64,000 bases of DNA from Rhodobiaceae bacterium (GCA_021404525.1 JAAWWE010000001.1:888221-952220), one strand, 5' to 3'. Positions 37,726-47,858 are shown, counted from the first letter of the stretch. Notes: generated from the sequence alone by a model not told the origin. Translations and numbers: made by a program.

Positions 37726-39975
37726 CTACTCAAACTTATTCCCGAATTTCTCAGTCCGTGGGAAGCCCTTCGGCGGCAAACGCCCGGCCTGAGCGCGGGC
37801 GCCCATCCAGTCTTTGAGCTCCGTCTTCGTAAAGCTTCGTGCCCGTCCTGAGCGATCAAAAATCGTGAGACCTTCTTTCAGGGTGAAAGTCTTCACATCT
37901 GAGAGGCCCCCATCCTTGTATTTCTGCAGACGCACGCCCTTGCCGCGTCCCATCTCTGGCACATCGTCAATCTTGAAGAGCAGCAGCTTCCGGTTTTCGC
38001 CAATCACCGCAACATGGTCTCCGTCAACAACAGCACAAGCGCAGGCCTCATTGTCACCTGAGACATTGATGGTTTGCTTACCCGGACGCCGCAGCGCCAC
38101 CACATCATCTTCAGGCACGATGAACCCATGACCTGTGCGTGAAGCGACCAGCAGCTTGCGGCCAGGCTTGTGAATGAAGAGCGCGACAATATCGTGCCCC
38201 TCTTCCAGGTCGATGAAGAAGCGAATGGGCTGGCCATTGCCTCTCCCGCCCGGAAGGCGGTCTGCGGGAATGGTGTAGAACCGACCATCTGTCGCAAACA
38301 ACAGCACCTTGTCCGTCGTCTCCGCATGGAACACAAAGCGCTCCCGGTCACCCTCTTTATATTTGAGGTCGCCGGTCTTCTCCATGTGTCCCTTCATCGA
38401 GCGGATCCAGCCTTTGTCGGAACAGACAATGGTAATTGGTTCCTTCTCGATCATGGCTTCGAGAGGCACGTCTTCCAGCACCGGCGCCTCACCAAGCGTA
38501 GAGCGACGACGGCCGAGCTCAGTTTTCGGCCCATACTCTTTCTTAAGCGCACTGATTTCACCGGAAATGACTTTCCATTGTTCAGTGTCGGACTTCAGCA
38601 GCGCCTTGATCTTCTTACGCTCTGCGTTCAGATCCTTGTGCTCTTTCTTGATCTCAATTTCTTCGAGCTTGCGCAGAGCCCGTAGACGCATATTGAGGAT
38701 CGCTTCGGCCTGATTGTCTGTGAGATCAAAGGCCTTCATCATGAACTGCTTAGGCTCATCTTCCTCGCGGATGATCCGGATCACTTCATCCAGATTGATA
38801 TAGGCAATCAGGTAGCCAGCGAGGATCTCGAGGCGGCGCTCGATCTTCTCAAGCCGGAAATTACTGCGACGAACCAGCACCTCTTTGCGGTGCTCAAGCC
38901 AGGCGCGCAGCGCATCACGCAGGTTCATCACGCCCGGCACCTGGCCAGCGGACAAGACATTGAGATTGAGCGGAATACGAACTTCCAGATCACTCGCCTT
39001 GAAGAGCGACTCCATCAAATGCTCAGGATCAACATTCTTGCTCTTGGGCACCAGAACGAGCCGCACATCTTCCGCTGACTCGTCGCGCACATCGTCCAGC
39101 AAGGGGAGTTTCTTCGCGAGCAGCAGGTCCGCAATCCGCTCAATGAGCTTCGCCTTTTGCACCTGATATGGAATCTCGGTAACAACGATCTGCCAGCTGC
39201 CCCGCGCGCCGTCTTCCTTTTCCCAGCGGGCCCGCAGACGGAAACCGCCTCGCCCTGTCGCATAGGCTTCCTGGATCGTCTCTTTGCTTTCAACAATAAT
39301 GCCGCCGGTCGGAAAGTCCGGACCGGGGATCATCTCCACCATTTTTGCAGCTGTCGTGTTTGGATGCTTGATCAGATGCAGCGCTGCGGTGCACAGCTCA
39401 CCCACATTGTGCGGCGGAATGCTCGTCGCCATACCCACGGCGATGCCGTTCGCCCCGTTGGCGAGCAGATTTGGAAAATTGCCCGGCAGAACAACCGGTT
39501 CCCGCTCTTCACCATCATAGGTTTCGCGGAAATCGACCGTGTCTTCATCGATCCCATCCAACAGCCGCTGAGCGATCTCGGTGAGACGGGTTTCCGTGTA
39601 GCGCATGGCGGCAGCGTTATCGCCGTCGATATTCCCGAAATTGCCCTGGCCTTCCGCAAGCGGATAGCGCTGGGCGAACTCCTGAGACAGCCTGACGAGT
39701 GCGTCATAAATCGCCTGGTCCCCATGCGGGTGAAAGCGGCCCATAACATCGCCAACGATACGGGCGGACTTCTTAAACCCGGAATTCGGATCAAGCTTCA
39801 ACTGGCGCATGGCATAGAGCAGGCGCCGATGCACGGGCTTCAGACCATCGCGTACATCAGGCAGGGCCCGATGCATGATGGTTGAAAGCGCATAGGCCAG
39901 ATAGCGCTCTTCCAGCGCTTCACGCAGGTTTACTTCCTGATCTGGGATATCTGGGGGCAGAGTGGCCTTTGTCAT
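37726..39975 (-). CDS. parC: DNA topoisomerase IV subunit A
   Basis: 749 residues. Separates daughter chromosomes by ATP-dependent strand passage with Par[21 protein letters not shown] and [11 protein letters not shown] with the catalytic Tyr are conserved; the C-terminal beta-propeller begins near residue 490. The quinolone region reads [15 protein letters not shown], with Gln in place of the E. coli Ser80. This appears common in alphaproteobacteria. Start chosen at 39975 ([16 protein letters not shown]). parE is not in the window. Convergent with the hypothetical gene before it. Confidence 0.96.
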   Translation of the reverse strand: MTKATLPPDIPDQEVNLREALEERYLAYALSTIMHRALPDVRDGLKPVHRRLLYAMRQLKLDPNSGFKKSARIVGDVMGRFHPHGDQAIYDALVRLSQEFAQRYPLAEGQGNFGNIDGDNAAAMRYTETRLTEIAQRLLDGIDEDTVDFRETYDGEEREPVVLPGNFPNLLANGANGIAVGMATSIPPHNVGELCTAALHLIKHPNTTAAKMVEMIPGPDFPTGGIIVESKETIQEAYATGRGGFRLRARWEKEDGARGSWQIVVTEIPYQVQKAKLIERIADLLLAKKLPLLDDVRDESAEDVRLVLVPKSKNVDPEHLMESLFKASDLEVRIPLNLNVLSAGQVPGVMNLRDALRAWLEHRKEVLVRRSNFRLEKIERRLEILAGYLIAYINLDEVIRIIREEDEPKQFMMKAFDLTDNQAEAILNMRLRALRKLEEIEIKKEHKDLNAERKKIKALLKSDTEQWKVISGEISALKKEYGPKTELGRRRSTLGEAPVLEDVPLEAMIEKEPITIVCSDKGWIRSMKGHMEKTGDLKYKEGDRERFVFHAETTDKVLLFATDGRFYTIPADRLPGGRGNGQPIRFFIDLEEGHDIVALFIHKPGRKLLVASRTGHGFIVPEDDVVALRRPGKQTINVSGDNEACACAVVDGDHVAVIGENRKLLLFKIDDVPEMGRGKGVRLQKYKDGGLSDVKTFTLKEGLTIFDRSGRARSFTKTELKDWMGARAQAGRLPPKGFPRTEKFGNKFE

Positions 39976-40119
39976 GCCTGATTTATAGCGAGATTCGGAG
40001 CTACTCCCAGTCGAAATCCGCTCAAAAGCTGGAAAGAAAAGCACTCACGGAGAGTTCACGTGCTGTGACGCCCAAAGATCGCCGCCCTCGCTATGCTTTC
40101 TCCGACGATGGAGAGAGAA

Positions 40120-41505
40120 ATGTCCCAAATTCTGCAAAAACCCCTGTCTCGGTTCGCCCTGTGCCTCATGGCAAGCTTGACGCTCTTGGCTCCCTCCCAT
40201 GCGGAGGAAACAGACGATTTGCAAACCGCCACCATGGCGGCGCAGCTGATCTCACAATCGCCTGTTCTGCGGCGAGTATCCATCGAATGGCTGCGCGACA
40301 TAGGCGGCAAACCGGCAATCCCTGCCCTCATTCGCGCCCTGAGATACAATGCGGAGGACAGGGACCTCATCATCAATGCTCTCGAATCCCTGACCGGCGA
40401 GCAAGCCGGCACTCGCTGGCACGACTGGGTCCTGTGGCAGGAAGCTCACCCAGAGATCCAGGCGTTCGAAGGCCACGATAGCTTCCTGACCACTCTTTTC
40501 ACCGCTATCGACCCGAATTTCGTCAGTTTCGTCTATCCCGGTGTCAGCCACAAAATCCGCCTGGAGGAGATTGTTTGGGGCGGTGTCTACAAAGACGGCA
40601 TACCAGCACTGACAAACCCGGACCTGATTGAGGCTGTCAACGCTGTGTATCTCACCGATGATGAACTTGTGTTCGGCGTTTCTATCAATGGAGACGTGCG
40701 GGCCTACCCGCTGCGGATCATGGACTGGCATGAAATGTTCAACGACGTCGTCGGCGGTGTGCCCGTTTCACTTGCCTATTGCACGCTGTGTGCCTCCGGT
40801 ATCCTGTTCGACACAAGACGCACAGACGGGTCGAACTTCACGTTTGGCAGCTCCGGCTTTCTCTACCGGTCAAACAAGCTGATGTATGACCATCAGACAC
40901 AGTCTCTCTGGAACCAGTTTACGGGAAAGCCAGTCGTTGGACGCCTGACGGACTCAGAGATTGAACTCAAGACACTACCGGTCACCATCACCCACTGGGG
41001 CGATTGGAAAGCAGCAAATCCAACCACCAAAATCCTCGCCATCGAAACAGGATACCGCCGAGACTATCGCCCAGGACAACCCTATGGCGATTACTTCGAA
41101 AGTGCCGATTTGCTTTTTCCTGCTCAGGTCGAACGAACAGAGCTCGATCCGAAAGACTATGTCTTTGCGCTGAGATCCTCAGGACATGAAAAAGCCTGGT
41201 CTCTTGCAAGCTTTAACGAAAAACCCGTCATCAACGACAGCGCTGGAGCGCTTTCGCTCACACTCATAGGTGATCCTGATACCAGAACCGTCCGCGCCTA
41301 TCGCACCGATGGAACCAAATTCGCGGTAACCGACACACCGCGACAAGTGGTCGCAAACGGCGAAACATGGGCCGTAACGGAGGAAGCCCTAGTAAACGCT
41401 GGCGGAACGTCCTTTCCACGACTGCCTGGTCACATCGCCTACTGGTTTGCCTGGGCAGGATATCTCGGCGATAGTGGAGAACTGGCGAACGTGCCGAAAG
41501 ACTAG
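40120..41505 (+). CDS. DUF3179 domain-containing exported protein
   Basis: 461 residues. The N-terminal RFALCLMASLTLLAPSHAE is a signal peptide. Residues about 30-110 form helices that look like a HEAT-like repeat (WLRDIGGKPAIPALIRALRY). The DUF3179 core has LRIMDWHEMFNDVVGGVPVS, LAYCTLCASGILFD with its CxxC, SSGFLYRSNKLMYDHQT and SLWNQFTGKPVVG. No activity is known for this domain; the paired Cys suggest metal or redox chemistry in the periplasm. It is divergent from parC and followed by the globin-like gene. Confidence 0.9.
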   Translation: MSQILQKPLSRFALCLMASLTLLAPSHAEETDDLQTATMAAQLISQSPVLRRVSIEWLRDIGGKPAIPALIRALRYNAEDRDLIINALESLTGEQAGTRWHDWVLWQEAHPEIQAFEGHDSFLTTLFTAIDPNFVSFVYPGVSHKIRLEEIVWGGVYKDGIPALTNPDLIEAVNAVYLTDDELVFGVSINGDVRAYPLRIMDWHEMFNDVVGGVPVSLAYCTLCASGILFDTRRTDGSNFTFGSSGFLYRSNKLMYDHQTQSLWNQFTGKPVVGRLTDSEIELKTLPVTITHWGDWKAANPTTKILAIETGYRRDYRPGQPYGDYFESADLLFPAQVERTELDPKDYVFALRSSGHEKAWSLASFNEKPVINDSAGALSLTLIGDPDTRTVRAYRTDGTKFAVTDTPRQVVANGETWAVTEEALVNAGGTSFPRLPGHIAYWFAWAGYLGDSGELANVPKD

Positions 41506-41559
41506 CAATCCCCTCCATCACGTTGGCCTGAATAACAAAGCTGAGCTGGAGAGAGTCTT

Positions 41560-41970
41560 ATGAGTGCTGTCGAGACCGAGAGTAACCCTATCGAAGATTG
41601 CCTGGAACGCATCGCCGCCGTGCACGGCGATCCAACCGACCTGGTCTACGAGAGGCTCTTCACCAAGCACCCAGAAATGCGCGAACTCTTCCTGCTTGAT
41701 AGGGACAATAGTGTGAAGGGAAACATGCTTGCTCAAGTCATCGAGTGTTTCCTCGATTTCACAGGCGAAAAGCATTACGCCACCAGTCTCATCGCGACTG
41801 AGAAAATCAATCACGACCAGATCGGTGTTCCACCCGAGACATTCGAAACCTTCTTCGTCACAATTATCGACACGTTTCGTGACATTTTGGGAGACTCCTG
41901 GACTGAGCGCGACGAAACGGAATGGAACCGGTTGCTCGTCGGACTCAACGAAGCTGTCGCGCAACAATAG
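41560..41970 (+). CDS. globin-like haem protein
   Basis: 136 residues. The pattern YERLFTKHPEMRELFLLD (helices B-C and the CD corner) and INHDQIGVPPETFETFFVTI (F-helix His and FG corner) fits single-domain globins, but the sequence is distant from the globin at 16465. Haem binding through the His of NHDQIGV is likely. It sits between the DUF3179 gene and a response regulator with its own AGAG ribosome site. Possibly an oxygen, NO or redox sensor feeding the neighbouring signalling genes; this is speculation. Confidence 0.75.
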   Translation: MSAVETESNPIEDCLERIAAVHGDPTDLVYERLFTKHPEMRELFLLDRDNSVKGNMLAQVIECFLDFTGEKHYATSLIATEKINHDQIGVPPETFETFFVTIIDTFRDILGDSWTERDETEWNRLLVGLNEAVAQQ

Positions 41971-42096
41971 GACTAATACCCAGATCTTAAGGTTTAGCAT
42001 TTAGACAGAAACATCCGTTCCAAGATGGTCTGAACAGAAGTAAAATGCAGGGAAAGAGCGATTCTCTTGATTGTTGGGTCGGACATTCAAGACAAT

Positions 42097-42110
42097 TTTT
42101 TCGAAAAAAC
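42097..42110. promoter_or_regulatory. TTTTTTCGAAAAAA palindrome before the response regulator
   Basis: A 14-base perfect palindrome 80 bases upstream of the response regulator start. A second inverted repeat, TCGCC (42154-42158) / GGCGA (42169-42173), lies between it and the start codon. The A/T runs may bend DNA; role unknown. Confidence 0.3.
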
Positions 42111-42189
42111 TTCAGAGTCTGTTGAGCGCCTGTAAAAGGTTTTCCGTTAACAATCGCCGAATAATTTAGGCGACTTATTGGGAAATGCG

Positions 42190-42738
42190 ATGTCATCGAC
42201 CGATTACGACCTCAGTGTACTGACCGCAATGTTTGTGGATGACAGCCCCTACATGCGCAAGCTAATCCACGACCTGCTAATCCTTATGGGCATTGGCAAA
42301 GTCATTACTGCTGCTGACGGTGAAAGCGCGCTGAAACTGTACAAGGAACAAGTGCCCGATCTCCTGATTACCGACGCAAGCATGCAGCCGATGGATGGAT
42401 TTGAATTGGTCCGGCGCATCCGAATGGATGCTGACAACCCCAATCCTTTTGTTCCCATCATTATGCTGTCAGGCCATGTGGAGATGACCAACATCGAACG
42501 AGCGAGAGATCAGGGCGTAACAGAATATCTTGCCAAGCCTGTCTCAGCCCAGAGTTTGATGACACGCGTCATCAGTGTCATTGAGCGGCCAAGGCAGTTT
42601 GTGAAAGTCGGTCCCTATTTCGGCCCTGACCGACGTCGCCACACGGATGATGTTTTTTTTGGCGAAGACAAGCGCGGCGACGCCGAAGAAACCAGCCCGC
42701 AGAAACCAACAGATGACGCAGACACTTGGGCAATCTGA
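42190..42738 (+). CDS. single-domain response regulator (CheY-like) with FGPDRRR tail
   Basis: 182 residues. Receiver domain: FVDDSPYMRKLI (acidic pocket), LLITDASMQPMDGFELVR with the phosphorylated Asp, MLSGHVEM (Ser switch) and YLAKPVSA (Lys) all present. After residue 130 comes YFGPDRRRHTDD and an acidic disordered tail. The FGPDRRR element recurs in alphaproteobacterial regulators. No output domain, so it signals by protein contact. The ATG at 42190 has GGGAAA upstream; a TTG at 42178 is the alternative. Hpt-like gene follows 28 bases later. Confidence 0.92.
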   Translation: MSSTDYDLSVLTAMFVDDSPYMRKLIHDLLILMGIGKVITAADGESALKLYKEQVPDLLITDASMQPMDGFELVRRIRMDADNPNPFVPIIMLSGHVEMTNIERARDQGVTEYLAKPVSAQSLMTRVISVIERPRQFVKVGPYFGPDRRRHTDDVFFGEDKRGDAEETSPQKPTDDADTWAI

Positions 42739-42766
42739 CCACCGTGCCTGACCAACCCAGCAATGC

Positions 42767-43372
42767 ATGAACCGAAAACGAGCAAGACCAATGACCACGA
42801 AAGCCGACAAATCTGAGAAAGGAAAAAGGCAAGCACCCGTCGGCAAGCGCGGCGGCAATAAAAAAGGCGACCCATGCGAGTTTATCAATCCGCCAAACCT
42901 CTTGCTCGCCAAAGTCACCCACGACCCCAGCCTGAAGCATGTCCGCAACCTCACTGACAGCAAATTCAAACCCGATAGCAGACGTCTTCAAAAAATGACG
43001 ACACTAATCTCCGAGAATGAGGAGAAGTGTGTCACGGCGTTGAATAGGAAAATCAAACAAATCGAGCCGGTCTATCGGGATTTGCAAGACGGGACACTTC
43101 CCGACCGAGAACCATTTATCGAAGAGTGCAAAGACATCCATGGTGCTGCCAAAGCCCTGGATCACATGCCGGTGATACGTATCACTTCGTCCCTTCTGCG
43201 GTATCTGAACGCAGATGTGTCAGGTCGCGCAATGGACCCCGCCATCTTCACCGCTCATTTGGATGCGCTCTTCAACCGAAACGCGCTTGATGTGAAGCTT
43301 GATGCGCCGACCAAGCTGGTGCTGACCGCACTGGAAACGCTTGTTGACCATGCGGTCGCGGACCGTTCCTGA
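42767..43372 (+). CDS. Hpt-like helical protein lacking the phospho-acceptor His
   Basis: 201 residues. A basic N-terminus (Lys/Arg-rich for about 35 residues) is followed by a helical bundle. The segment ECKDIHGAAKALDHMPVIRI lines up with the Hpt phosphotransfer motif AHxLKG. In that alignment Lys occupies the position of the phosphorylated His, and a His falls where the conserved Lys should be. It is linked to the preceding response regulator. It probably binds the regulator but may not carry phosphate. Alternative start at 42791. Confidence 0.7.
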   Translation: MNRKRARPMTTKADKSEKGKRQAPVGKRGGNKKGDPCEFINPPNLLLAKVTHDPSLKHVRNLTDSKFKPDSRRLQKMTTLISENEEKCVTALNRKIKQIEPVYRDLQDGTLPDREPFIEECKDIHGAAKALDHMPVIRITSSLLRYLNADVSGRAMDPAIFTAHLDALFNRNALDVKLDAPTKLVLTALETLVDHAVADRS

Positions 43373-43377
43373 TCCGC

Positions 43378-44127
43378 CTACCTCATACCTGTCGTCTCGT
43401 TCCTCACGGTATTTGAAAGCCGGTCAATCAACCTGTACCGCGCATCGGGCAACCTTCCATGAAACGGACCAAACAGGTGGCGTTCCAAGAAGTGACCCGT
43501 TAGGCGCAGGCCGTCGGCAACATCCTCAGGTTCAGCAGCAGTGATACGCCCACCAACAAGAAATGGCGGAAGACGGTAGAGGCGTTTTTCATATGGCTCA
43601 CCAGCCTCGCGGCTGACCGCACGACCGGTCTTGGGAGACACATAAATCAGATCCTCGGTTTTGCCCGTTGCCGCGCATTTGGTCAGATCAAGTCCGAAGC
43701 CCAGTTCCTGCAATAGCCCCAGCTCAAAACGCACAAACACTGCCGGCCATACATCCGCTTCCTCAAGCGTATCGAGGAGTACAGTAAATGCCTCGTAGAG
43801 AGCCGTGTGACGCTCCCGTTCAGGGAGCGCTGAAACAACAGCGCAGGCGCCGCTCAGACCCGCTAGCGACAGCGGGTCATCCATAAGAACACCAGCGCGG
43901 GCGCGATCGAGATCGATTGTGAAATTTCCCAAATGATCAGGTAAACGAGCCCGCCAGGTTGCACTCACACTGTTCCCCGGTTGAAGAACAGGTTTCATAC
44001 GCCTTGAAGCACCGCCGCGCACCAGTCCCGCATGGCGCCCATGTTCAGATGTGAAGAGTTCGACAATCGCACTGGTTTCCCCATGCGATTTGACAGAAAG
44101 CACGACACCTTCGTCACGCCACTCCAA
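43378..44127 (-). CDS. recO: DNA repair protein RecO
   Basis: 249 residues. Loads RecA with RecR in the RecFOR pathway. The N-terminal OB-fold starts MEWRDEGVVLSVKSHGETSA and contains LVRGGASRRMKPVLQPGN. The helical C-terminal part has LGFGLDLTKCAATG with a single Cys at the zinc-ribbon position, as in many alphaproteobacteria. Follows era on the same strand, with 54 bases between them, in the rnc-era-recO order. Confidence 0.94.
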   Translation of the reverse strand: MEWRDEGVVLSVKSHGETSAIVELFTSEHGRHAGLVRGGASRRMKPVLQPGNSVSATWRARLPDHLGNFTIDLDRARAGVLMDDPLSLAGLSGACAVVSALPERERHTALYEAFTVLLDTLEEADVWPAVFVRFELGLLQELGFGLDLTKCAATGKTEDLIYVSPKTGRAVSREAGEPYEKRLYRLPPFLVGGRITAAEPEDVADGLRLTGHFLERHLFGPFHGRLPDARYRLIDRLSNTVRNETTGMR

Positions 44128-44181
44128 ATCTGCTTCCTCCTGCCATATGGACCACCGAAAGCGTTACACGTCCATCGGATC

Positions 44182-45108
44182 TCAGTCCTTCGGAAAGTCC
44201 AGTCCCATTTCCTGGAACCGTTCTTTCTCTTCGCCCCACTTCTCACGGACCTTAACATGAAGGAACAAATGGACTTTATGATCGAAAAGCTCTGCCATTT
44301 CTTCACGGGCCGCTTTGCCGATAGCCTTCAGAGACTGACCGCCCTTCCCGATCACGATTTTCTTCTGGCTGTCCCGTTCAACATAGATCGTCTGCTCGAC
44401 CTTAGCGCTGCCGTCTTTTTGGCCAGTCCACTGCTCCGTTTCAACGGTCAAGGCATAGGGAACTTCCTGATGCAGCCGAAGATAGAGCTTCTCCCGAGTG
44501 ATCTCTGCCGCCATGGAGCGAAGCGGCACATCCGCAATCTGATCTTCAGGATAGTGCCATGGACCGAGCGGCATCAGTTCGGCGAGATGCTTGCGAAGGT
44601 CCGCAAGACCATGACCCTTTTCTGCAGAAATCATGAAGACGTCGGAGAAATCAGCAGTCTCAGTCAACCGCGCCGTTAGGGCGAGAAGGGCTTCGTGCTT
44701 CACGAGATCAATCTTGTTGAGCGCAAGCATGGCAGAACGTCCGGACTTTTTGAGGCCATCAAGTATGCGTTCGACATCTTCATCAACGCCTCGTTGTGCA
44801 TCCACAAGCAGAACGACCGCATCAGAGTCTGCAGCTCCTCCCCAGGCGGCTTCCACCATAGCTCGGTCCAGACGACGCTTTGGCTGAAAGATGCCCGGTG
44901 TGTCCACAAAGACGATTTGCGTCTGCCCTTCAAGGGCAATCCCGCGAATGCGCGCCCGCGTCGTTTGAACTTTGTGGGTCACAATCGAAACCTTAGACCC
45001 CACCATTTGGTTGAGCAGTGTCGACTTACCAGCATTTGGCGCGCCAATAAGTGCAACAAACCCGCACCTGGTTGGTTGCACGTCCCCCTCAGCAGGAGAT
45101 TTCGTCAT
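44182..45108 (-). CDS. era: GTPase Era
   Basis: 308 residues. Binds 16S rRNA and supports 30S maturation. G1 GAPNAGKSTLLN, G3 DTPGIF and G4 NKID are intact, followed by a KH domain with VIGKGGQSLKAIGKAARE near the C-terminus. The ATG overlaps the rnc stop by four bases, so production of RNase III and Era is coupled, as in many bacteria. Confidence 0.97.
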   Translation of the reverse strand: MTKSPAEGDVQPTRCGFVALIGAPNAGKSTLLNQMVGSKVSIVTHKVQTTRARIRGIALEGQTQIVFVDTPGIFQPKRRLDRAMVEAAWGGAADSDAVVLLVDAQRGVDEDVERILDGLKKSGRSAMLALNKIDLVKHEALLALTARLTETADFSDVFMISAEKGHGLADLRKHLAELMPLGPWHYPEDQIADVPLRSMAAEITREKLYLRLHQEVPYALTVETEQWTGQKDGSAKVEQTIYVERDSQKKIVIGKGGQSLKAIGKAAREEMAELFDHKVHLFLHVKVREKWGEEKERFQEMGLDFPKD

Positions 45109-45788
45109 GAACTAATTCCTTCTCGCTTCAACATCCGCTCCGCAGCGGCTTGCTCAGCCATTCGTTTGGAAGGTCCCTTTGCCACAATTGCGGGCAATCC
45201 GGAAACGGTCAATTCTATTTCAAACTCGGGAGCATGATCCGGTCCTGTTCGCCCCACCGCTTCATAGCGCGGCAAGCCCTTCTTCTGAGCTTGGGCCCAT
45301 TCCTGGAGAATGGTTTTTGGATCACGCGGAGGCGCCTTCATGGCTTCCAGTTTGGGTCCCCAGCATGTTTCGACAAACGCGCGCGCAGCAGGCATCCCGC
45401 CATCTAGATAGAGCGCTGCAATCACTGCCTCACAAGCATCTGCCAATATGCTCCCACGGTCTCGCGCGCCAGCCTTTTCTTCGCCCTTGGTCATGCGAAG
45501 AGCAGCGCCCATGTTCAGCTCGCGAGCGATTGTGGCACAGGTCTCCGCGCGCACCAGCGCATTAAGCCGCACGGCAAGATCACCTTCTTCTTCTGCAGGA
45601 AACCGATGGTACAGCATGTCAGAGATGACGAGGCCAAGCACCCGGTCTCCTAGAAACTCCAACCGCTCATAGCCCAGCTCCCCCTGAGCCAAAGCCTGGC
45701 TACCATGAGTGAGCGCTCGCCGAAGCAGTGTGACATCCTTGAACTGATGCCCTACCCGGTCCGCCAGTGCCGCGATTTCGTCTGTCAT
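45105..45788 (-). CDS. rnc: ribonuclease III
   Basis: 227 residues. Cleaves double-stranded RNA in rRNA and mRNA processing. The RNase III signature YERLEFLGDRVLGLVISDML and the second acidic site LADACEAVIAALYLDGG are present. A double-stranded-RNA-binding domain (residues about 155-225) contains DPKTILQEWAQAQ and AEQAAAERML. Between lepB and era, 7 bases after lepB. Confidence 0.97.
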   Translation of the reverse strand: MTDEIAALADRVGHQFKDVTLLRRALTHGSQALAQGELGYERLEFLGDRVLGLVISDMLYHRFPAEEEGDLAVRLNALVRAETCATIARELNMGAALRMTKGEEKAGARDRGSILADACEAVIAALYLDGGMPAARAFVETCWGPKLEAMKAPPRDPKTILQEWAQAQKKGLPRYEAVGRTGPDHAPEFEIELTVSGLPAIVAKGPSKRMAEQAAAERMLKREGISS

Positions 45789-45795
45789 GAAGCTA

Positions 45796-46548
45796 TCAAT
45801 TGAGGCCGTCGAATATCCGGTCCCAGCGGATCGCGCTCGGCCATCCCCAGAACTCCCAAATGCGCGCCGAGCTGTCTGTCGAGAAGAAGATCACCTGCGC
45901 TTTGCCGACAAAATTTTCGAGAGGCACATACCCGACTTCGCTTGGAACGCGACTATCAGCCGAATTGTCCCGATTATCTCCCATCATAAAGTAATGACCT
46001 GCTGGCACCCGGTAGACACCTGTATTGTCACTGCGTGCATTCAATCGGCTATCGAGCGTTGTATAAGTCACGCCGTTTGGAAGCGTTTCCTGATACTGCG
46101 CAATCTCCTGAACGTTTCCAAAACGGTCACGGGAGATAAAATTCTCGATCCGCTCTCGTGGAACCGCAACACCATTAATATAGAGGATCGAGTTTCGCAG
46201 CTGGATCTCATCGCCCGGAAGCCCAATCACCCGTTTGATGAAATCAGTCCGGTTATCTTTCGGCGTTTTGAAAACAGCAATGTCACCACGCTCCGGCTCG
46301 CCCGAAAAGACACGTCCGTCAAACAGGCCAGGGCTGAAAGGAAAGGAGTGACGGGAATAGCCATAGGAATATTTTGAAACGAAGAGATAGTCGCCAATCA
46401 ATAGATTGGGGATCATCGATCCGCTTGGAATATTGAAGGGCTGAAATAGGAAGGTTCGGATCAACAGCGCAATCAGGAGCGCATACGCGATAGTCTTCAC
46501 ATTCTCTGCCCACGCAACCTCTCGCAGGCTCTTCATTTTTTCGGTCAT
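45796..46548 (-). CDS. lepB: signal peptidase I
   Basis: 250 residues. Inner-membrane serine protease that removes signal peptides. One N-terminal helix (YALLIALLIRTFLFQPFNIP) leads to the catalytic SGSMIPNLLIGDYLFVSKYS; the Lys lies in DFIKRVIGLPGDEI. GDNRDNSADSR is box E. Downstream of acpS and upstream of rnc on the minus strand. Confidence 0.97.
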   Translation of the reverse strand: MTEKMKSLREVAWAENVKTIAYALLIALLIRTFLFQPFNIPSGSMIPNLLIGDYLFVSKYSYGYSRHSFPFSPGLFDGRVFSGEPERGDIAVFKTPKDNRTDFIKRVIGLPGDEIQLRNSILYINGVAVPRERIENFISRDRFGNVQEIAQYQETLPNGVTYTTLDSRLNARSDNTGVYRVPAGHYFMMGDNRDNSADSRVPSEVGYVPLENFVGKAQVIFFSTDSSARIWEFWGWPSAIRWDRIFDGLN

Positions 46549-46631
46549 TACTACCGGCGCTCACTCACGATATATGTCAAAAAGTGGCGGGACCATACCA
46601 CAAACTGCGGTCCGTCACCCTTCGAACCTTG

Positions 46632-47054
46632 CTAAAGGTTACCGGTACCAGGTCCACCAGCCGGAACCGCAGAAATGATGACAATTGCCTGCGCCAGCGG
46701 CCCATCATCTGTGATTGTGAGGTGAATCTGGGCTTCCATGCCCTCAGGTATCATCTTTGCTAGGCGGCCCGCAGCGCCGCCCGTCAATGCCATGGTTGGC
46801 TGCCCTGATCGCAGATTGACAACCCCCATATCCCGCCAGAAAACCCCCTGACGTATGCCTGTGCCCAAAGCCTTCGAACAGGCTTCTTTAGCGGCAAACC
46901 GCTTCGCATAGGACGCGGCCCGGTTTCGACGGCGTTCTGACTTCTGGCGTTCAATGTCAGTGTAAAGGCGATTGATGAACCGCTCGCCATACCGCTCAAG
47001 TGTGCGTTCAATACGCTGAATGTCGATAATGTCGTTACCGATACCGAGAATCAT
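46632..47054 (-). CDS. acpS: holo-[acyl-carrier-protein] synthase
   Basis: 140 residues. Transfers 4-phosphopantetheine from CoA to acyl carrier protein. [13 protein letters not shown] and [16 protein letters not shown] are the two conserved magnesium/CoA-binding motifs. Nine bases after pdxJ on the same strand, the classical pdxJ-acpS linkage. Confidence 0.97.
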   Translation of the reverse strand: MILGIGNDIIDIQRIERTLERYGERFINRLYTDIERQKSERRRNRAASYAKRFAAKEACSKALGTGIRQGVFWRDMGVVNLRSGQPTMALTGGAAGRLAKMIPEGMEAQIHLTITDDGPLAQAIVIISAVPAGGPGTGNL

Positions 47055-47063
47055 ATGAAGCCC

Positions 47064-47837
47064 TCAAGATGATGAGGTTTTTAGTGTCTCCGCTCGCGCT
47101 TCGTCCATCAAGGCCCGCATTCTCTTTATCGAAGCGTCTAAACCAATAAAAATCGCCTCACCGATCAGAAAGTGCCCGATGTTGAGCTCTTTCACTTCTG
47201 GCATGGCAGCCACCGGGCCAACCGTGTCGAAGGTGAGCCCATGCCCTACATGAACCTCAAGTCCCATAGCTGCGCCCACAGTTGCAGCCTCCTGAAGCCG
47301 TTCAAGCTCGCGACCTGCTGTGAGGCCGTCCCCATCGAAGCAGGCATCACAATAAGCCCCAGCATGGAGCTCAACCACTGGAGCTTGCAGATCCACTGCC
47401 GCCTCAAGCTGTCTTGGGTCGGCCTCGATAAATAGCGACACACGCGCGGAGGCGTCTGACAACTCCGCAATCATTGGCGCCAACCGGTTGTGCTGGCCGG
47501 CAACATCAAGCCCACCTTCCGTTGTGCGCTCTTCCCGGTTTTCCGGAACCAGACAGACCGCGTGCGGCCGATGCCGGAGCGCGATCTCCATCATTTCATC
47601 TGTCGCCGCCATCTCAAGATTGAGCGGAAGGGTCAGCGCATCCATAAGGCGGTCAATATCCTCATCGGATATGTGGCGGCGATCTTCACGAAGATGCGCG
47701 GTGATACCGTCCGCACCCGCACCAGCTGCAATATTGGCAGCTCGCAGGGGATCGGGGTGCCCACCACCACGGGCGTTCCGAATAGTTGCCACATGGTCGA
47801 TATTCACGCCCAGACGTAATTCATGTCTGTCAGTCAT
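47064..47837 (-). CDS. pdxJ: pyridoxine 5-phosphate synthase
   Basis: 257 residues. Last ring-closing step of DXP-dependent vitamin B6 synthesis, joining 3-amino-2-oxopropyl phosphate and deoxyxylulose 5-phosphate. TIM-barrel motifs [33 protein letters not shown] and [17 protein letters not shown] are present. Lies between the DUF2062 gene and acpS. Confidence 0.97.
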   Translation of the reverse strand: MTDRHELRLGVNIDHVATIRNARGGGHPDPLRAANIAAGAGADGITAHLREDRRHISDEDIDRLMDALTLPLNLEMAATDEMMEIALRHRPHAVCLVPENREERTTEGGLDVAGQHNRLAPMIAELSDASARVSLFIEADPRQLEAAVDLQAPVVELHAGAYCDACFDGDGLTAGRELERLQEAATVGAAMGLEVHVGHGLTFDTVGPVAAMPEVKELNIGHFLIGEAIFIGLDASIKRMRALMDEARAETLKTSSS

Positions 47838-47858
47838 CTATCCCTCTCGCCCTCACGC

